The notes under the pieces are model-generated. The model saw nothing but the letters and a program-made list of their open reading frames with translations, had not been told where the DNA came from and searched no databases. A stretch of 64,000 bases of DNA, from positions 1,316,001 through 1,380,000 of the forward strand of contig NZ_CP129113.1 of NCBI RefSeq assembly GCF_030762805.1, in the 5' to 3' direction. Below are positions 18,231 to 27,602 of this stretch, piece by piece (the stretch's first letter is position 1; each line of letters opens with the position of its first letter). Made by a program: the position numbers and the translations under genes. This DNA comes from Aciduricibacillus chroicocephali (lineage in GTDB: Bacteria; Bacillota; Bacilli; Bacillales; Amphibacillaceae).

Positions 18231-18470
18231 TCATTTATTTTCGAAATATTGACGATTAATTAAAATATACTCTTCTTCTTCTGCAGGTACTTCATCTTCA
18301 AAATAGATCGCTTCCACAGGACAAACAGCTTCACATGCGCCACAATCAATGCAGATATCCGGGTCGATAAAGAACATGCCTTCGCCTTTTTCGATACAGT
18401 CTACAGGACACACTTCCACACATTCGCCAGCTAATTCCTCTTTACAGGGCGAAGTAATAACAAATGCCAC
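18231..18470 (-). CDS. fdxA: Ferredoxin with two iron-sulfur cluster motifs
   Basis: Acidic 79-residue ferredoxin. The first half has C9, C17, C21 and further Cys (PCKEEL..CVEVCPVDC) as in 7Fe ferredoxins. The second half has CIDCGACEAVCPVEAI for a [4Fe-4S] cluster. The C-terminus is rich in Glu. It is a soluble electron carrier; partners unknown. The start is GTG, with GAGGAGG 7 bases upstream. It is divergent from the M14 peptidase gene. Confidence 0.85.
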   Translation of the reverse strand: MAFVITSPCKEELAGECVEVCPVDCIEKGEGMFFIDPDICIDCGACEAVCPVEAIYFEDEVPAEEEEYILINRQYFENK

Positions 18471-18604
18471 AGCAATCCCTCCTCATTCAAATCTCGATGC
18501 TCTCATTACAACTTATTATACAGCAGTATTCCCATATTTTGAAAGACATTAAAAGAAATTGGCTGCATACAATGATATTATTTCCGACTGAGAGGATGAC
18601 ATGC

Positions 18605-19480
18605 TTGGAAAAGACGGATCGTGTTTTTCAATTTAATAAAGCTCTAACTTATGAAGAATTAGCCAGGAAAGTAGACCAGCTTATCAACGAGTATCCATTT
18701 ATTCAGAAAAATACAATTGGTCATTCGGTACTTGGAAAAGAAATTTTTGAACTGCGAATCGGTACAGAAACAGAAATCATCCATTATAACGCTTCTTTTC
18801 ATGCTAATGAGTGGATTACCACACTTATCGCAATGCGTTTTCTAGAAGAATATGCTTCTGAGTACAACAAAAAAGCACCACAAACGAACTATGCACTCTC
18901 CATCATTCCAATGGTCAATCCAGATGGAGTTGACCTCGTATTAGGTGGCTATGAACTCGGAGGGCCATTTAAAGACGAAGTTATTAAAATCAATGAAGGG
19001 ATAACAAGTTTTTCAAACTGGAAAGCAAATATTCGCGGTGTCGATCTGAATAAACAATTTCCTGCTGGATGGGAGATAGAGGCAGAAAGAAAACCGAAAT
19101 CTCCACATTTTAGAGATTATCCGGGCTATGCACCCTTGACTGAACCCGAATCGATTGCGATGGTTCAGTTTGCCAAAGAAAATAATATAGCTAGATTGCA
19201 CGCCCTACACACACAAGGAGAAGAAATTTATTGGGGATTTCAAGATTTCGAGCCAAAAGAAAGCGAAGAAATTGTACAGCAATATGCAGAAAAAAGCGGT
19301 TATAAAGCGGTAAGAGATATCGATAACTATGCGGGGTTCAAAGACTGGTACTTACAGGAATTTCGAAAACCTGCTTTTACATTGGAGCTTGGTCACGGTG
19401 TGAATCCTCTCCCTCTATCCCAATTAGATGAAATCTATAAAAAGAGTTCAGAAATTTTCAAGTTGAGCATGGAATGTTAA
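18605..19480 (+). CDS. M14 zinc peptidase, gamma-D-glutamyl-diamino acid endopeptidase I-like
   Basis: Encodes 291 residues. Zinc ligands H and E lie in NASFHANEW, the third His in ALHTQGEEIYW and the catalytic Glu in FTLELG. The sequence follows the catalytic domain of Lysinibacillus sphaericus endopeptidase I (MVNPDGVDLV, VDLNKQFPA, YAGYKDW-like). It lacks that enzyme's LysM repeats and any signal peptide, so it probably acts in the mother cell or cytoplasm on muropeptides, as proposed for YqgT. TTG 18605 follows AGAGG by 9 bases; longer frames run into the ferredoxin promoter. It is divergent from the ferredoxin. Confidence 0.8.
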   Translation: MEKTDRVFQFNKALTYEELARKVDQLINEYPFIQKNTIGHSVLGKEIFELRIGTETEIIHYNASFHANEWITTLIAMRFLEEYASEYNKKAPQTNYALSIIPMVNPDGVDLVLGGYELGGPFKDEVIKINEGITSFSNWKANIRGVDLNKQFPAGWEIEAERKPKSPHFRDYPGYAPLTEPESIAMVQFAKENNIARLHALHTQGEEIYWGFQDFEPKESEEIVQQYAEKSGYKAVRDIDNYAGFKDWYLQEFRKPAFTLELGHGVNPLPLSQLDEIYKKSSEIFKLSMEC

Positions 19481-19507
19481 AACGGGCCCTTATAAAGGAC
19501 CCGTTTT
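19479..19507. terminator. Bidirectional terminator
   Basis: AAAACGGG / CCCGTTTT arms with one inner mismatch. It overlaps the TAA of the M14 gene and faces the stop of the DUF6501 gene. Confidence 0.75.
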
Positions 19508-19509
19508 AG

Positions 19510-19716
19510 TTAATTGACTTCGCTGAAGTACTCTTTATGAAAACCGGCAATTCGATCGCTGTTATCAAGAATAAAATAAAATTCTTCTGTTTCATTTTTA
19601 ACATCGTATATTTTTCCTGGTGTCAATTTTTTATTGACAACAAATTTTTTCGCATTAACATGTTCGCATTTAATCTGTTTGATTGTTGGTCTGTTTTCCC
19701 AATTTTTATGAATCAT
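19510..19716 (-). CDS. DUF6501 family small protein
   Basis: Encodes 68 residues with the family pattern KCxHxNAKK, LTPGKxYDVKNETEEFYF and GFHKEYF. This is a short beta-rich protein of Bacillaceae with no known function. AGGAGAAC precedes the ATG at 19716 by about 10 bases; the longer frame runs back into msrAB. It follows msrAB by 16 bases and is probably co-transcribed with it. Confidence 0.7.
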   Translation of the reverse strand: MIHKNWENRPTIKQIKCEHVNAKKFVVNKKLTPGKIYDVKNETEEFYFILDNSDRIAGFHKEYFSEVN

Positions 19717-19732
19717 TTTGTTTGTTCTCCTT

Positions 19733-20695
19733 TTACTTGAAGAGATAATTATATTCTCCGTAACCTTCGCTCTCCAGTTTGTCTTTTGGAATAAATCTAA
19801 GTGCTGCTGAATTGATGCAATAACGCAATCCACCAAGTTCTTTCGGCCCATCATCAAAGACATGACCGAGATGCGAATCTGAGTTGCGGCTTCGCACTTC
19901 AACACGGCGCATACCGAAGGATTGATCTTCATGCTCTGTTACATCATAAGGATCAACAGGTTTTGAAAAACTCGGCCACCCACACCCTGCATCAAATTGA
20001 TCTTGCGAAGAGAACAGAGGTTCTCCTGTTACAATATCTACATAAAGGCCTTCTTTTTCATTATTCCAGTACTCATTTTCAAAAGGACGCTCTGTTCCGT
20101 TTTCCTGTGTTACTTTATACTGAATCGGTGTCAGTTTTTCCTTTAACACAGCTTTATCCAGTTTTTCAGGCTTCCAGTTATCTTTAATGAAATCTTCACG
20201 TCCAGAGCCTTTTTTGTAAAGCCTGTAGTGGAAAGCATTCTTCTTATAATAATCCTGATGCTTGTCCTCAGCAGGATAAAAAGGTTTTGCCGGCAGAATT
20301 TTTGTAGCAATTGGTTTTTTGAATCTGCCACTAGCTTCAAGATTGGCTTTTGATTTTTCGGCAATTTCCTTTTGATTTTCATCATGGTAGAAGATTGCTG
20401 TCTTGTATGATTCCCCACGATCATGGAATTGCCCGCCCGGATCTGTAGGATCAATTTGTTGCCAGAACGTCTCTACAAGTCGCTCATACGGCATGATATC
20501 GGGATTAAATTCTATTTGGACTGCCTCTACATGACCCGTTTCGTTGGAACATACTTGTTCATATGTCGGGTTCTCAACCGTTCCTCCTGTGTAACCGGAG
20601 ACTACAGACTTAATTCCAGGTCGCTCATCGAACGGCTGAACCATGCACCAGAAACAACCTCCTGCAAACGTAGCCAATTGTGTGTTTTCCGACAA
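19733..20695 (-). CDS. msrAB: Methionine sulfoxide reductase MsrA-MsrB fusion
   Basis: Encodes 320 residues. The N-terminal MsrA domain has GGCFWCM (catalytic Cys) and GYTGG. The C-terminal MsrB domain has [16 protein letters not shown] and [11 protein letters not shown] (catalytic Cys). Together they reduce both S and R methionine sulfoxides. The CxxC pairs that bind structural zinc in many MsrB proteins are absent (DIVTGEPLF and VRSRNSDSH stand there), so this is a zinc-free type. TTG 20695 has GGAGGGA 6 bases upstream; the TTG at 20710 lies inside the SD. Confidence 0.9.
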   Translation of the reverse strand: MSENTQLATFAGGCFWCMVQPFDERPGIKSVVSGYTGGTVENPTYEQVCSNETGHVEAVQIEFNPDIMPYERLVETFWQQIDPTDPGGQFHDRGESYKTAIFYHDENQKEIAEKSKANLEASGRFKKPIATKILPAKPFYPAEDKHQDYYKKNAFHYRLYKKGSGREDFIKDNWKPEKLDKAVLKEKLTPIQYKVTQENGTERPFENEYWNNEKEGLYVDIVTGEPLFSSQDQFDAGCGWPSFSKPVDPYDVTEHEDQSFGMRRVEVRSRNSDSHLGHVFDDGPKELGGLRYCINSAALRFIPKDKLESEGYGEYNYLFK

Positions 20696-20776
20696 GTTTA
20701 ATCCCTCCAATATAAAAAGCTGCTATGCCTATTCTTTATCGTTTTCCCGAAAAAAGCAAGTGGCAAAACTCGAGCA

Positions 20777-21169
20777 TTATATAAACAGTCTCGGCTTGGA
20801 TGTTCCATCCTTGGGGATATTCTGCTCATCTTCCACTGCCTCATGTATCTCTTCCTCACCTTTATTAGTGGTTTCCGCTTTTTGAGATTCCCCATCACTA
20901 GCAGATGAATCCTGTTCTTCTGTTTCAAGTGATTTGAAAGCTTTGATCATCCGATACATTTGCGGAAGGTTTTTTATAAATGGACCGTATTCTTCAATAT
21001 ACGGAGCTGTTCTCTCTACAGCATTTACGAATTGCTGAATTTTATCTAAATGGCCCATAATCCCATCAGAAGAGGGCTTACTAATATTTTGCGTGATTTC
21101 AGGCTTTCTTGTAAACCTGTCAGGCCTTCGCATAGATGAATGTTCAGTACGATTACCGAAATCGAACAT
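20777..21169 (-). CDS. yqfQ: YqfQ/VrrA-like protein
   Basis: Encodes 130 residues. The conserved core LDKIQQFVNAVERTAPYIEE runs into YGPFIKNLPQMYRMIKAF, followed by a Glu/Ser-rich disordered tail. The core matches the YqfQ family of Bacillus; function unknown, though members are often linked to the spore. ATG 21169 has AAAGGAG 8 bases upstream. Confidence 0.65.
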   Translation of the reverse strand: MFDFGNRTEHSSMRRPDRFTRKPEITQNISKPSSDGIMGHLDKIQQFVNAVERTAPYIEEYGPFIKNLPQMYRMIKAFKSLETEEQDSSASDGESQKAETTNKGEEEIHEAVEDEQNIPKDGTSKPRLFI

Positions 21170-21382
21170 GAAGCACACTCCTTTCCTTCACTATCTCTAA
21201 TGTCAGCTTACGCAGAAACATATGAGAGCGTGAGCATGAAGCAAACTATTTCCCGGGCAACCGCAAAATTTTCATGTAACAGACTCGATTATCGTAAAAA
21301 AGGCAGAGCTGACAAGGTTTTTTAGCATATCCTATTGTTTTTTGCATTATTTAATCAAACGTTTGTTTAAATATATTTTATA

Positions 21383-21412
21383 AGATAAGAGGGTATTTAA
21401 GCCCCCTTATCT
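21383..21412 (-). terminator. Terminator overlapping the yozE stop
   Basis: 11-bp stem (AGATAAGAGGG / CCCCCTTATCT with one G-U pair). On the minus strand it is followed by a TATAAAATATATT tail. Confidence 0.6.
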
Positions 21413-21622
21413 CCTCTCCAAATATTCAGTCCAAAGCTTATCAAATACCGAAGCAGCCCCAGGAAAAGGACTATTCCATTCAATATATTCACTTAGTTCA
21501 TCATAGTCCGTTGATTGTTTTGGAAAGTCAAAATCATCAACAATCCATTCAGCCAATCGTCCTTCATCGGTGATCTTCAATTCTCCTCGATAGCTTTTTG
21601 CATATTGATAAAAGGAACGCAT
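21407..21622 (-). CDS. yozE: YozE family SAM-like protein
   Basis: Encodes 71 residues: MRSFYQYAKSYRG, then LAEWIVDDFDFPKQSTDYDE and FDKLWTEYLERR. This is the DUF1250/YozE helical fold, of unknown function in Firmicutes. It follows tatC by 18 bases. Confidence 0.8.
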   Translation of the reverse strand: MRSFYQYAKSYRGELKITDEGRLAEWIVDDFDFPKQSTDYDELSEYIEWNSPFPGAASVFDKLWTEYLERR

Positions 21623-21640
21623 TGGTATTACCTCCGTATT

Positions 21641-22384
21641 TTATTCAAGCTCGTTCATTTTCTTTAATTTTCTGCGATAAACAGCCATTGAACAATATAT
21701 ACTTGCCTCATAAAGCAGAATTAGCGGAACCGCCACAACGAGTTGTAAGAAGAAATCAGGTGGTGTCAGGGCTGCACCCGCAATTACAAGTACAAAATAT
21801 GCATATTTACGTATTTTGCGTAAAAAATCAGGAGTGATTACACCAAGACTTGTCAGGAACATAGCAAAAATAGGAATTTCAAAGAAAAGTGCAAATGGCA
21901 GTACTAAATGGAACATGAACTTAAAATACTTATCTACTGTAAATAATTCATTAAACATACCATTATTCAAGGAAAGTAGAAAAGGCAATATCAGCTTAGT
22001 GAAAATCATGTAACCGAATACAAGTCCTCCTGCGAACAATAAGAAAACAGCAGGAATGTATGGTAGTGAAGCTTTTCTCTCAGCTGGTGTAAGGGCTGGT
22101 TTAATAAATAGCCACGCCTGTGCTGCAATAACAGGTAATGTGAAGGCAAGAGCAACAATACCTGCCATCGTGAAATAAACCCATATTATATCTCCAGGGC
22201 TTGTAATATTCAGCTGGAAGGATAGATCTTGTACAAAAAATGCGTAGATTTTTTTAACATAAATAAATGCTAATATGAAAAACGTAATAAATATTACTGC
22301 GGTCAATATGAGTCTGTTACGCAGTTCGGACAGATGTCCAACTACATTCATTTCTTTTTCATCCGTCATTTGTGGATGGATCAT
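21641..22384 (-). CDS. tatC: Sec-independent translocase subunit TatC
   Basis: Encodes 247 residues with six membrane helices. The N-terminal HLSELRNRL motif needed for twin-arginine signal recognition is present, as are the P-x-x-F-x-x-E-x-P-like region (LPFALFFEIPIF) and ALTPPD. With the upstream TatA it forms a minimal TatAC translocase. QcrA in this window carries a twin-arginine leader and is a probable substrate. AGGGAG lies 9 bases before ATG 22384. The gene order is tatA-tatC-yozE. Confidence 0.93.
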   Translation of the reverse strand: MIHPQMTDEKEMNVVGHLSELRNRLILTAVIFITFFILAFIYVKKIYAFFVQDLSFQLNITSPGDIIWVYFTMAGIVALAFTLPVIAAQAWLFIKPALTPAERKASLPYIPAVFLLFAGGLVFGYMIFTKLILPFLLSLNNGMFNELFTVDKYFKFMFHLVLPFALFFEIPIFAMFLTSLGVITPDFLRKIRKYAYFVLVIAGAALTPPDFFLQLVVAVPLILLYEASIYCSMAVYRRKLKKMNELE

Positions 22385-22458
22385 CCCTACCCGCTCCCTC
22401 TAAATCTAAAAAGAAGATGCATGGCTGTCCACCTCTGCACCTCCCTTAAAGCAATAAT

Positions 22459-22650
22459 CTATCCTTTGTTCTGTTGCTTTGATGTATCAGAGTCATCTTC
22501 CATAATATCCTTCGTTGCATTTTTGAATTCCCTTAAAGAACTTCCAAACGCCTTCCCAATATCGGGGAGTTTAGACGGTCCAAAGACAACAAGAGCTATA
22601 ATAACAATAAGAACAAGCCCAGGGAAGCCGATGTTGCTAAAAATATTCAT
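22459..22650 (-). CDS. tatA: Sec-independent translocase subunit TatA
   Basis: Encodes 63 residues: one N-terminal membrane helix with the F-G-P hinge ([18 protein letters not shown]), then an amphipathic helix ([11 protein letters not shown]) and a charged tail. This is the TatA/TatE pattern. ATG 22650 has TGGAG 8 bases upstream; the longer frame adds nine residues without an SD. It lies 74 bases upstream of tatC. Confidence 0.9.
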   Translation of the reverse strand: MNIFSNIGFPGLVLIVIIALVVFGPSKLPDIGKAFGSSLREFKNATKDIMEDDSDTSKQQNKG

Positions 22651-22717
22651 ATACACCACTCCAAAAGCAATTTTCACGTTGTATAATTGTCCATCATAGA
22701 AGTTACATACATTATAA

Positions 22718-22742
22718 AGGATGCGAACACAATCCGCATCCT
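22718..22742 (-). terminator. Hairpin after mobA
   Basis: AGGATGCG / CGCATCCT with a 9-base loop lies between mobA and tatA. The T run is weak (TTTATAA on the minus strand). Confidence 0.5.
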
Positions 22743-22760
22743 AATTTTTCAAAAAGTCAA

Positions 22761-23345
22761 TCAGTTCGTGAAATACTCTTTTGCCTTTTCATATTCATGG
22801 GGATGATTCATATTAAAAAAATGCTTAACTAGAACCTTATCAGGAAATGGAAACTCACACTGTTCCTTCGTACGGATCTGTTCAAATAACAATCCGATTT
22901 TGAGCTGATTCTCTTCCAGCATCCTTTGAATAACAGGAAATGCCTTATACCCAATAACTGCTGCAAGAGGTTGGCGTTTACCAGCATATACTGGCAGTAC
23001 AGCATCATATCCTGGTAACTGCTTAACGAGAAACTCGCAAACCTCCTGATTCAGAAAAGGCATATCACATGCTGCAAGTAAATAGGCATCAGCGGGTTTG
23101 TGATACATAACTGAATGAAGCCCGGCAAGCGGACCTTTCCCTGGGAAAACATCCTGATAAACAGGTATATTTAAGAAATCATATTGATCGGGCTTATGGG
23201 TGATCAACACAAGTTCATTGACCACCTTTTCTAAATTCGTACAAATATGTTTAATTGCCGGGGTACCGCCAATCGAAAGCATTGATTTGTCAGTACCCAT
23301 TCGTGAAGAAGCGCCACCTGCAAGAACCGCTCCAACAATACGCAT
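22761..23345 (-). CDS. mobA: Molybdenum cofactor guanylyltransferase MobA
   Basis: Nucleotidyltransferase of 194 residues with LAGGASSRMGTDK (GTP-binding loop), GPLAGLHS and CDMPF (metal-binding Asp). It attaches GMP to molybdopterin to make the guanine dinucleotide cofactor. AGGGGAGA precedes ATG 23345. It stands alone here; no other moa/mob gene is in the window. Confidence 0.85.
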   Translation of the reverse strand: MRIVGAVLAGGASSRMGTDKSMLSIGGTPAIKHICTNLEKVVNELVLITHKPDQYDFLNIPVYQDVFPGKGPLAGLHSVMYHKPADAYLLAACDMPFLNQEVCEFLVKQLPGYDAVLPVYAGKRQPLAAVIGYKAFPVIQRMLEENQLKIGLLFEQIRTKEQCEFPFPDKVLVKHFFNMNHPHEYEKAKEYFTN

Positions 23346-23361
23346 TCAATCTCCCCTTAAT

Positions 23362-23850
23362 TTACTTACGTTCGTATTCCATAAAGTAATAATCATAAGG
23401 ATTTTTTTCATCCTTTATCCCTTTATCTTTCTTAACCAAGTTCCAATCAGACTCTGAGAACTCAGGGAAATAAGTATCTCCTTCAAATTCTTCATCGATG
23501 AGTGTAATGTACATTTTATCTGCAAATGGCAAAACTTGCTTGAATATATTACCGCCGCCGATAACAATCAATTCTTCCTCTGGATCTTTAGCATTCCATT
23601 TCTTCAATGTGTTCATGTCATGAATGAGCTGAACTTCATCTGGATAGCCGACAATATCTCTCGTAATAACTGTGTTAATGCGATTAGGGAGGGGCTTGCC
23701 TATTGAATCATAAGTGCGGCTCCCCATAATAATATGCTTTCCCATTGTTTTCTCTTTGAAAAATTTCAAGTCGCGAGGCAAATGCCACGGCAAGTCATTA
23801 TTCATTCCGATTACATGGTTTTTGTCCATTGCAACTAGTAAAGATATCAT
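23362..23850 (-). CDS. folA: Dihydrofolate reductase
   Basis: Encodes 162 residues with MISLLVAMDKNHVIG, the substrate Asp in LPWHLPRDLKFFKE, MGSRTYDSIGKPLPNR and VIGGGNIFKQ. It reduces dihydrofolate to tetrahydrofolate with NADPH. It lies 76 bases downstream of thyA, whose product makes dihydrofolate, so the pair recycles folate for dTMP synthesis. AGGAGG precedes the ATG. Confidence 0.95.
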   Translation of the reverse strand: MISLLVAMDKNHVIGMNNDLPWHLPRDLKFFKEKTMGKHIIMGSRTYDSIGKPLPNRINTVITRDIVGYPDEVQLIHDMNTLKKWNAKDPEEELIVIGGGNIFKQVLPFADKMYITLIDEEFEGDTYFPEFSESDWNLVKKDKGIKDEKNPYDYYFMEYERK

Positions 23851-23926
23851 TAGAACTCCTCCTGAATGTATTAACTTGATTAATGGTTATAAGTGAATTT
23901 CAACGAATAAGAGGCAATTCGGTCAG

Positions 23927-24883
23927 TTATACTGCAATAGGTGCCTTGATGGAAGGATGAGGATCATAGCCTCTAATTTCCATATCTTTCAACTCAAAAT
24001 CAAATAGAGAGCTGATATCAGGATTAAGCACAAGTTGTGGCAATTCTCTAGGAGCTCTTTCAAGCTGAGCTTTAACCTGTTCAACATGATTTGCATATAT
24101 ATGCGCATCACCAAGTGTATGGATGAATTCGCCAGGTTCAAGCCCGCACGTTTGAGCGAGCAGCTGAGTCAACAGTGCATACGAAGCTATATTGAACGGA
24201 ACACCAAGGAAAATATCGGCCGAGCGCTGGTAAAGCTGACATGAGAGCTTGCCATCAGCTACATAGAATTGAAAAAGTGTGTGGCAAGGCGGTAAAGCCA
24301 TACTTGGCAAATCCTCTGGATTCCACGCAGACACGATATGTCTTCTTGAATCCGGGTTATTACGGATTGATTGTTCAACCTCTTTAAGCTGATCAATCGT
24401 CTCCCCTTTGGAAGTATGCCAATTGCGCCATTGTTTGCCATAGACACTTCCAAGTTCACCGTATATATGAGCAAAATTGCCATCACTCAAAATACGCTTT
24501 TTGAACTCTTCCATTTCCTCATCATAAATCTTTGCAAATTCAGAGTCTGTTGCTGCACGCCTTCCGAAATCAGTCATATCTGGACCTTCATACTCATTGC
24601 TTTCAACCCAGTTTTTAAACGCCCACTCATTCCAAATATTATTATTGTTTTCAAGCAAGTAGCGGATGTTCGTATCGCCTTTAATAAACCATAGCAATTC
24701 ACTCGCTACAAGTCGGAAAGGGACTTTCTTTGTAGTCAGCAAAGGGAAGCCTTCTTGAAGATCGAACCGCATTTGTGCTCCAAAAACAGAATAAGTGCCT
24801 GTGCCTGTTCGGTCTCCTTTTCTGTACCCGTTTTTCAAGATGTGACTGCATAATTCTAAATAGGCTTTCTCACCTGTTACCAT
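23927..24883 (-). CDS. thyA: Thymidylate synthase ThyA
   Basis: Encodes 318 residues. Catalytic Cys lies in [10 protein letters not shown], with folate/dUMP signatures [27 protein letters not shown] and HIYANHVEQ. It makes dTMP from dUMP with methylene-tetrahydrofolate. It is longer than the E. coli-type enzyme (about 264) because of an extra segment around residues 90-140, as in the Lactobacillus casei enzyme. The SD before ATG 24883 is weak. Confidence 0.95.
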   Translation of the reverse strand: MVTGEKAYLELCSHILKNGYRKGDRTGTGTYSVFGAQMRFDLQEGFPLLTTKKVPFRLVASELLWFIKGDTNIRYLLENNNNIWNEWAFKNWVESNEYEGPDMTDFGRRAATDSEFAKIYDEEMEEFKKRILSDGNFAHIYGELGSVYGKQWRNWHTSKGETIDQLKEVEQSIRNNPDSRRHIVSAWNPEDLPSMALPPCHTLFQFYVADGKLSCQLYQRSADIFLGVPFNIASYALLTQLLAQTCGLEPGEFIHTLGDAHIYANHVEQVKAQLERAPRELPQLVLNPDISSLFDFELKDMEIRGYDPHPSIKAPIAV

Positions 24884-24985
24884 AAAACGTGCTCACTTCT
24901 TTCACTATATGTCTAACCTTATTGTAACCAGTAGATTCACTTTTTGCACGTTATGTATGAAATCCATAAAAATCTTAAGTATCTA

Positions 24986-25023
24986 AAAAGTCCATGAAGC
25001 GCAATTTACGCTTCATGGACTTC
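24986..25023 (-). terminator. Intrinsic terminator of fhs
   Basis: Perfect 14-bp stem AAGTCCATGAAGCG / CGCTTCATGGACTT. On the minus strand it is followed by TTTTAG. Confidence 0.88.
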
Positions 25024-25040
25024 ATGAACAAATGATTTAA

Positions 25041-26711
25041 TTAGAACAAGCCGACAATTTTGCCGTCTTCTTTAACATCCATCTTCAAGGCAGCTGGTTG
25101 CTTAGGCAAACCAGGCATTGTCATAACATCCCCTGTAAGGACGACAATGAATCCTGCACCAATGGAAGGTCTAGCCTCTCTTATATTAATTGTAAATCCA
25201 CTCGGACGGCCAAGCAATGCCGGATTGTCAGAGAGTGAATACTGTGTTTTGGCCATACATACTGGCAATTTGCCCCATCCAAGCTTCTCATAAAGAGCAA
25301 GTTGCTTCTTCGCAGGTAGAGAGAAATCTACATCTGCAGCTCCATATACTTTCGTAGCAATCGTACGGATTTTATCTTCAAGAGACATATCTAGATCGTA
25401 AAGGCGTTTGAAGTTGCTTTCAGCAGTATCAATTTGTTCAACAACTGCTTTAGCAAGATCAATACCACCCTCGCCGCCTTTAGCGAACACATCAGTAAGT
25501 GCTACTTTAATACCGCGTTCTTCACACCAATTTTCAACAAATGAAGTCTCATTTTCTGTATCGGTAGGGAATTTGTTAATCGCCACTACGTACGGGAGAC
25601 CGAATTCATTGACCGTTTCAATATGCTTCTCAAGGTTTTCCATTCCGGCTTTCAAAGCGTCAACATTTTCTTCTTTCAAGTTGTCTTTTGCTACGCCTCC
25701 ATGCATTTTAAGCGCACGAACTGTCGCAACAATTACAACAGCAGCAGGCTCAAAATCACCAATTCGCGACTTGATATCAAGGAATTTCTCAGCCCCGAGA
25801 TCCGCTCCAAAACCTGCTTCAGTAATAACATAGTCTCCAAGCTTCGCTGCTGTCTTAGTAGCAATAAGACTGTTACAGCCATGCGCAATATTCGCAAATG
25901 GACCGCCGTGAATGATTGCTGGTGTATTCTCAATCGTTTGTACAAGGTTTGGCTTAATTGCATCCTTAAGAAGTAATGTCAATGCCCCTTCAACTTTCAA
26001 ATCTCTGACAGTTACAGGTTCATCATCATATGTGTAGCCAAATACGATATTTGAAAGACGTTCTTTGAGATCATCAATGCCTGTGGAAAGACATAGAATC
26101 GCCATGATTTCGGATGCTACCGTAATATTAAAACCATCTTGACGTGGAACACCTTTTTTCGGACCACCTAAGCCAATGACGATCTCGCGAAGTGCACGAT
26201 CATTCATGTCAATAACACGCTTCCAAACGATACGGCGTGGATCAATGTTCAGGTCATTACCTTGTTGGATATGATTATCAATCAAAGCAGCAAGCGCATT
26301 ATTGGCGCTTGTAATTGCATGAAGGTCACCGGTGAAATGCAAGTTGATATCCTCCATCGGTAACACTTGGGAATAGCCACCGCCTGCAGCGCCGCCTTTA
26401 ATTCCCATTACTGGACCGAGTGAAGGCTCCCTTAGCGCAATGACAGCATTTTTTCCAATTTTGTGCATTGCCTGGCCAAGACCAACCGTTACAGTTGATT
26501 TACCTTCACCAGCAGGAGTTGGGTTGATTGCTGTGACTAGTATGATTTTTCCATCAGGGTCATTCGCTTTCTTCTGGAGAAGCTTGTCTGAGACTTTTGC
26601 CTTTGTGTGTCCGTAAGGCTCCCAGTCATCTTTCGTAAGACCCAGTTTTTCTGCAATCACCTCGATGGGTTCTAGTTTGGCTTCCTGTGCGATTTCAATA
26701 TCGGTTTTCAT
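25041..26711 (-). CDS. fhs: Formate-tetrahydrofolate ligase
   Basis: Encodes 556 residues, the full family length. The P-loop is TPAGEGKST at residues 65-73, with [20 protein letters not shown] and [21 protein letters not shown] near the end. It makes 10-formyl-tetrahydrofolate from formate and ATP, feeding purine and one-carbon pools alongside nearby thyA and folA. GGGAGC precedes ATG 26711. A cre-like sequence overlaps its probable -10 region. Confidence 0.97.
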   Translation of the reverse strand: MKTDIEIAQEAKLEPIEVIAEKLGLTKDDWEPYGHTKAKVSDKLLQKKANDPDGKIILVTAINPTPAGEGKSTVTVGLGQAMHKIGKNAVIALREPSLGPVMGIKGGAAGGGYSQVLPMEDINLHFTGDLHAITSANNALAALIDNHIQQGNDLNIDPRRIVWKRVIDMNDRALREIVIGLGGPKKGVPRQDGFNITVASEIMAILCLSTGIDDLKERLSNIVFGYTYDDEPVTVRDLKVEGALTLLLKDAIKPNLVQTIENTPAIIHGGPFANIAHGCNSLIATKTAAKLGDYVITEAGFGADLGAEKFLDIKSRIGDFEPAAVVIVATVRALKMHGGVAKDNLKEENVDALKAGMENLEKHIETVNEFGLPYVVAINKFPTDTENETSFVENWCEERGIKVALTDVFAKGGEGGIDLAKAVVEQIDTAESNFKRLYDLDMSLEDKIRTIATKVYGAADVDFSLPAKKQLALYEKLGWGKLPVCMAKTQYSLSDNPALLGRPSGFTINIREARPSIGAGFIVVLTGDVMTMPGLPKQPAALKMDVKEDGKIVGLF

Positions 26712-26777
26712 GCAAAATGCTCCCTTCGCCTGATTTCATGAGAGTGCCTATAATCCAAAGGTCACACTCACAATTTC

Positions 26778-26796
26778 CTTAAGCGCTTTCATTATA
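26778..26796 (-). promoter_or_regulatory. -10 box and cre-like site upstream of fhs
   Basis: On the minus strand TATAATGAAAGCGCTTAAG joins a perfect TATAAT to TGAAAGCGCTTA, which fits the catabolite-responsive element core except at its last positions. No convincing -35 is seen. CcpA repression of fhs is only a possibility. Confidence 0.35.
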
Positions 26797-26840
26797 ACAA
26801 ATGAATACGCTATAAGCTAAATATTATGTATGGATAGCGC

Positions 26841-26886
26841 AAAAAAAGCATAGCACCGAGTCCATCACTCGATCTATGCCCTTTTT
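26841..26886 (-). terminator. Terminator after the ICMT-like gene
   Basis: GCATAG / CTATGC outer arms with an inner CGAGT / ACTCG stem. On the minus strand it ends in TTTTTTT. Confidence 0.8.
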
Positions 26887-26892
26887 ATTGTT

Positions 26893-27396
26893 TTATAAAA
26901 CCTTTCTTTGTGACTGTTCCGGCATCTGAACGATGAAGAGTGAACAGTGCAACAGTACAAAGAGCGCAAACGTTACATATAACTTAAACATTAGTGGAAC
27001 AGCAATCAATTCACCTGCCAAAATCCAGTATTCCGGATGTCGGGATAACTTATAAGGCCCGGATTTTAATAGACCAACACGTGCAAGACGCAGACCTTTC
27101 AAGTTCCAAAAAGTCCCACGTACTCTCATGCACCAAATTTTTGTGCTAGTCAGTAGCAGTAATACAATTACCCAAAAGAGATCAGGCTGTTCCTCTGCAT
27201 GGTTAAGTAAAGTGACTTCCAAGAACAACGATAAATAAAACAAAATCTGCAAAACAGTAAAAGTCCGAAATGGAATACTGCTTTCGACTACTCTGCCCTG
27301 ATTCCTGAGCCAAACTTCATTGGCCCTGCTTATTGAATGTTCCAAAACCCGCATAAATACGAGAATACTAAAAATGATGCTTACACTCCATGACAA
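26893..27396 (-). CDS. ypbQ: Isoprenylcysteine carboxyl methyltransferase-like membrane protein (YpbQ-like)
   Basis: Encodes 167 residues with about four membrane helices and the ICMT/PEMT end pattern KSGPYKLSRHPEYW. The RHPEY segment contacts S-adenosylmethionine in family members. The family resembles B. subtilis YpbQ, which sits by a polyketide synthase gene in that species; no such partner is seen here. The start is TTG, with GGAG 9 bases upstream. Substrate unknown. Confidence 0.75.
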   Translation of the reverse strand: MSWSVSIIFSILVFMRVLEHSISRANEVWLRNQGRVVESSIPFRTFTVLQILFYLSLFLEVTLLNHAEEQPDLFWVIVLLLLTSTKIWCMRVRGTFWNLKGLRLARVGLLKSGPYKLSRHPEYWILAGELIAVPLMFKLYVTFALFVLLHCSLFIVQMPEQSQRKVL

Positions 27397-27566
27397 TTAT
27401 GACCACTCCAACGGGTTAATCGGTTAACTTCAGTGTGACCATCTTTTATTGAGATTAGACATTAAAATCATCTGTAGCTTAATTTTTTAGAAACGTCAGT
27501 GAGGTTGGCAAAGCTACCTCTTAGTCAATCGATGTCATGGAGTACTTTTGCATCTATAAATATTAA

Positions 27567-27596
27567 GAGCGCAGCGGATCACATTCCGCTGCGCTC
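27567..27596 (-). terminator. Hairpin after the ypsC methyltransferase gene
   Basis: Perfect 12-bp stem GAGCGCAGCGGA / TCCGCTGCGCTC with a 6-base loop, followed on the minus strand by a weak T-rich tail. Confidence 0.75.
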
Positions 27597-27602
27597 AGTC
27601 CA

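Noticed and set aside
21345-21375. Palindrome CAAACGTTTG in the gap upstream of yqfQ/yozE as an operator
   Set aside because: Ten bases of AT-rich palindrome are expected by chance; no promoter element or regulator gene lies close.
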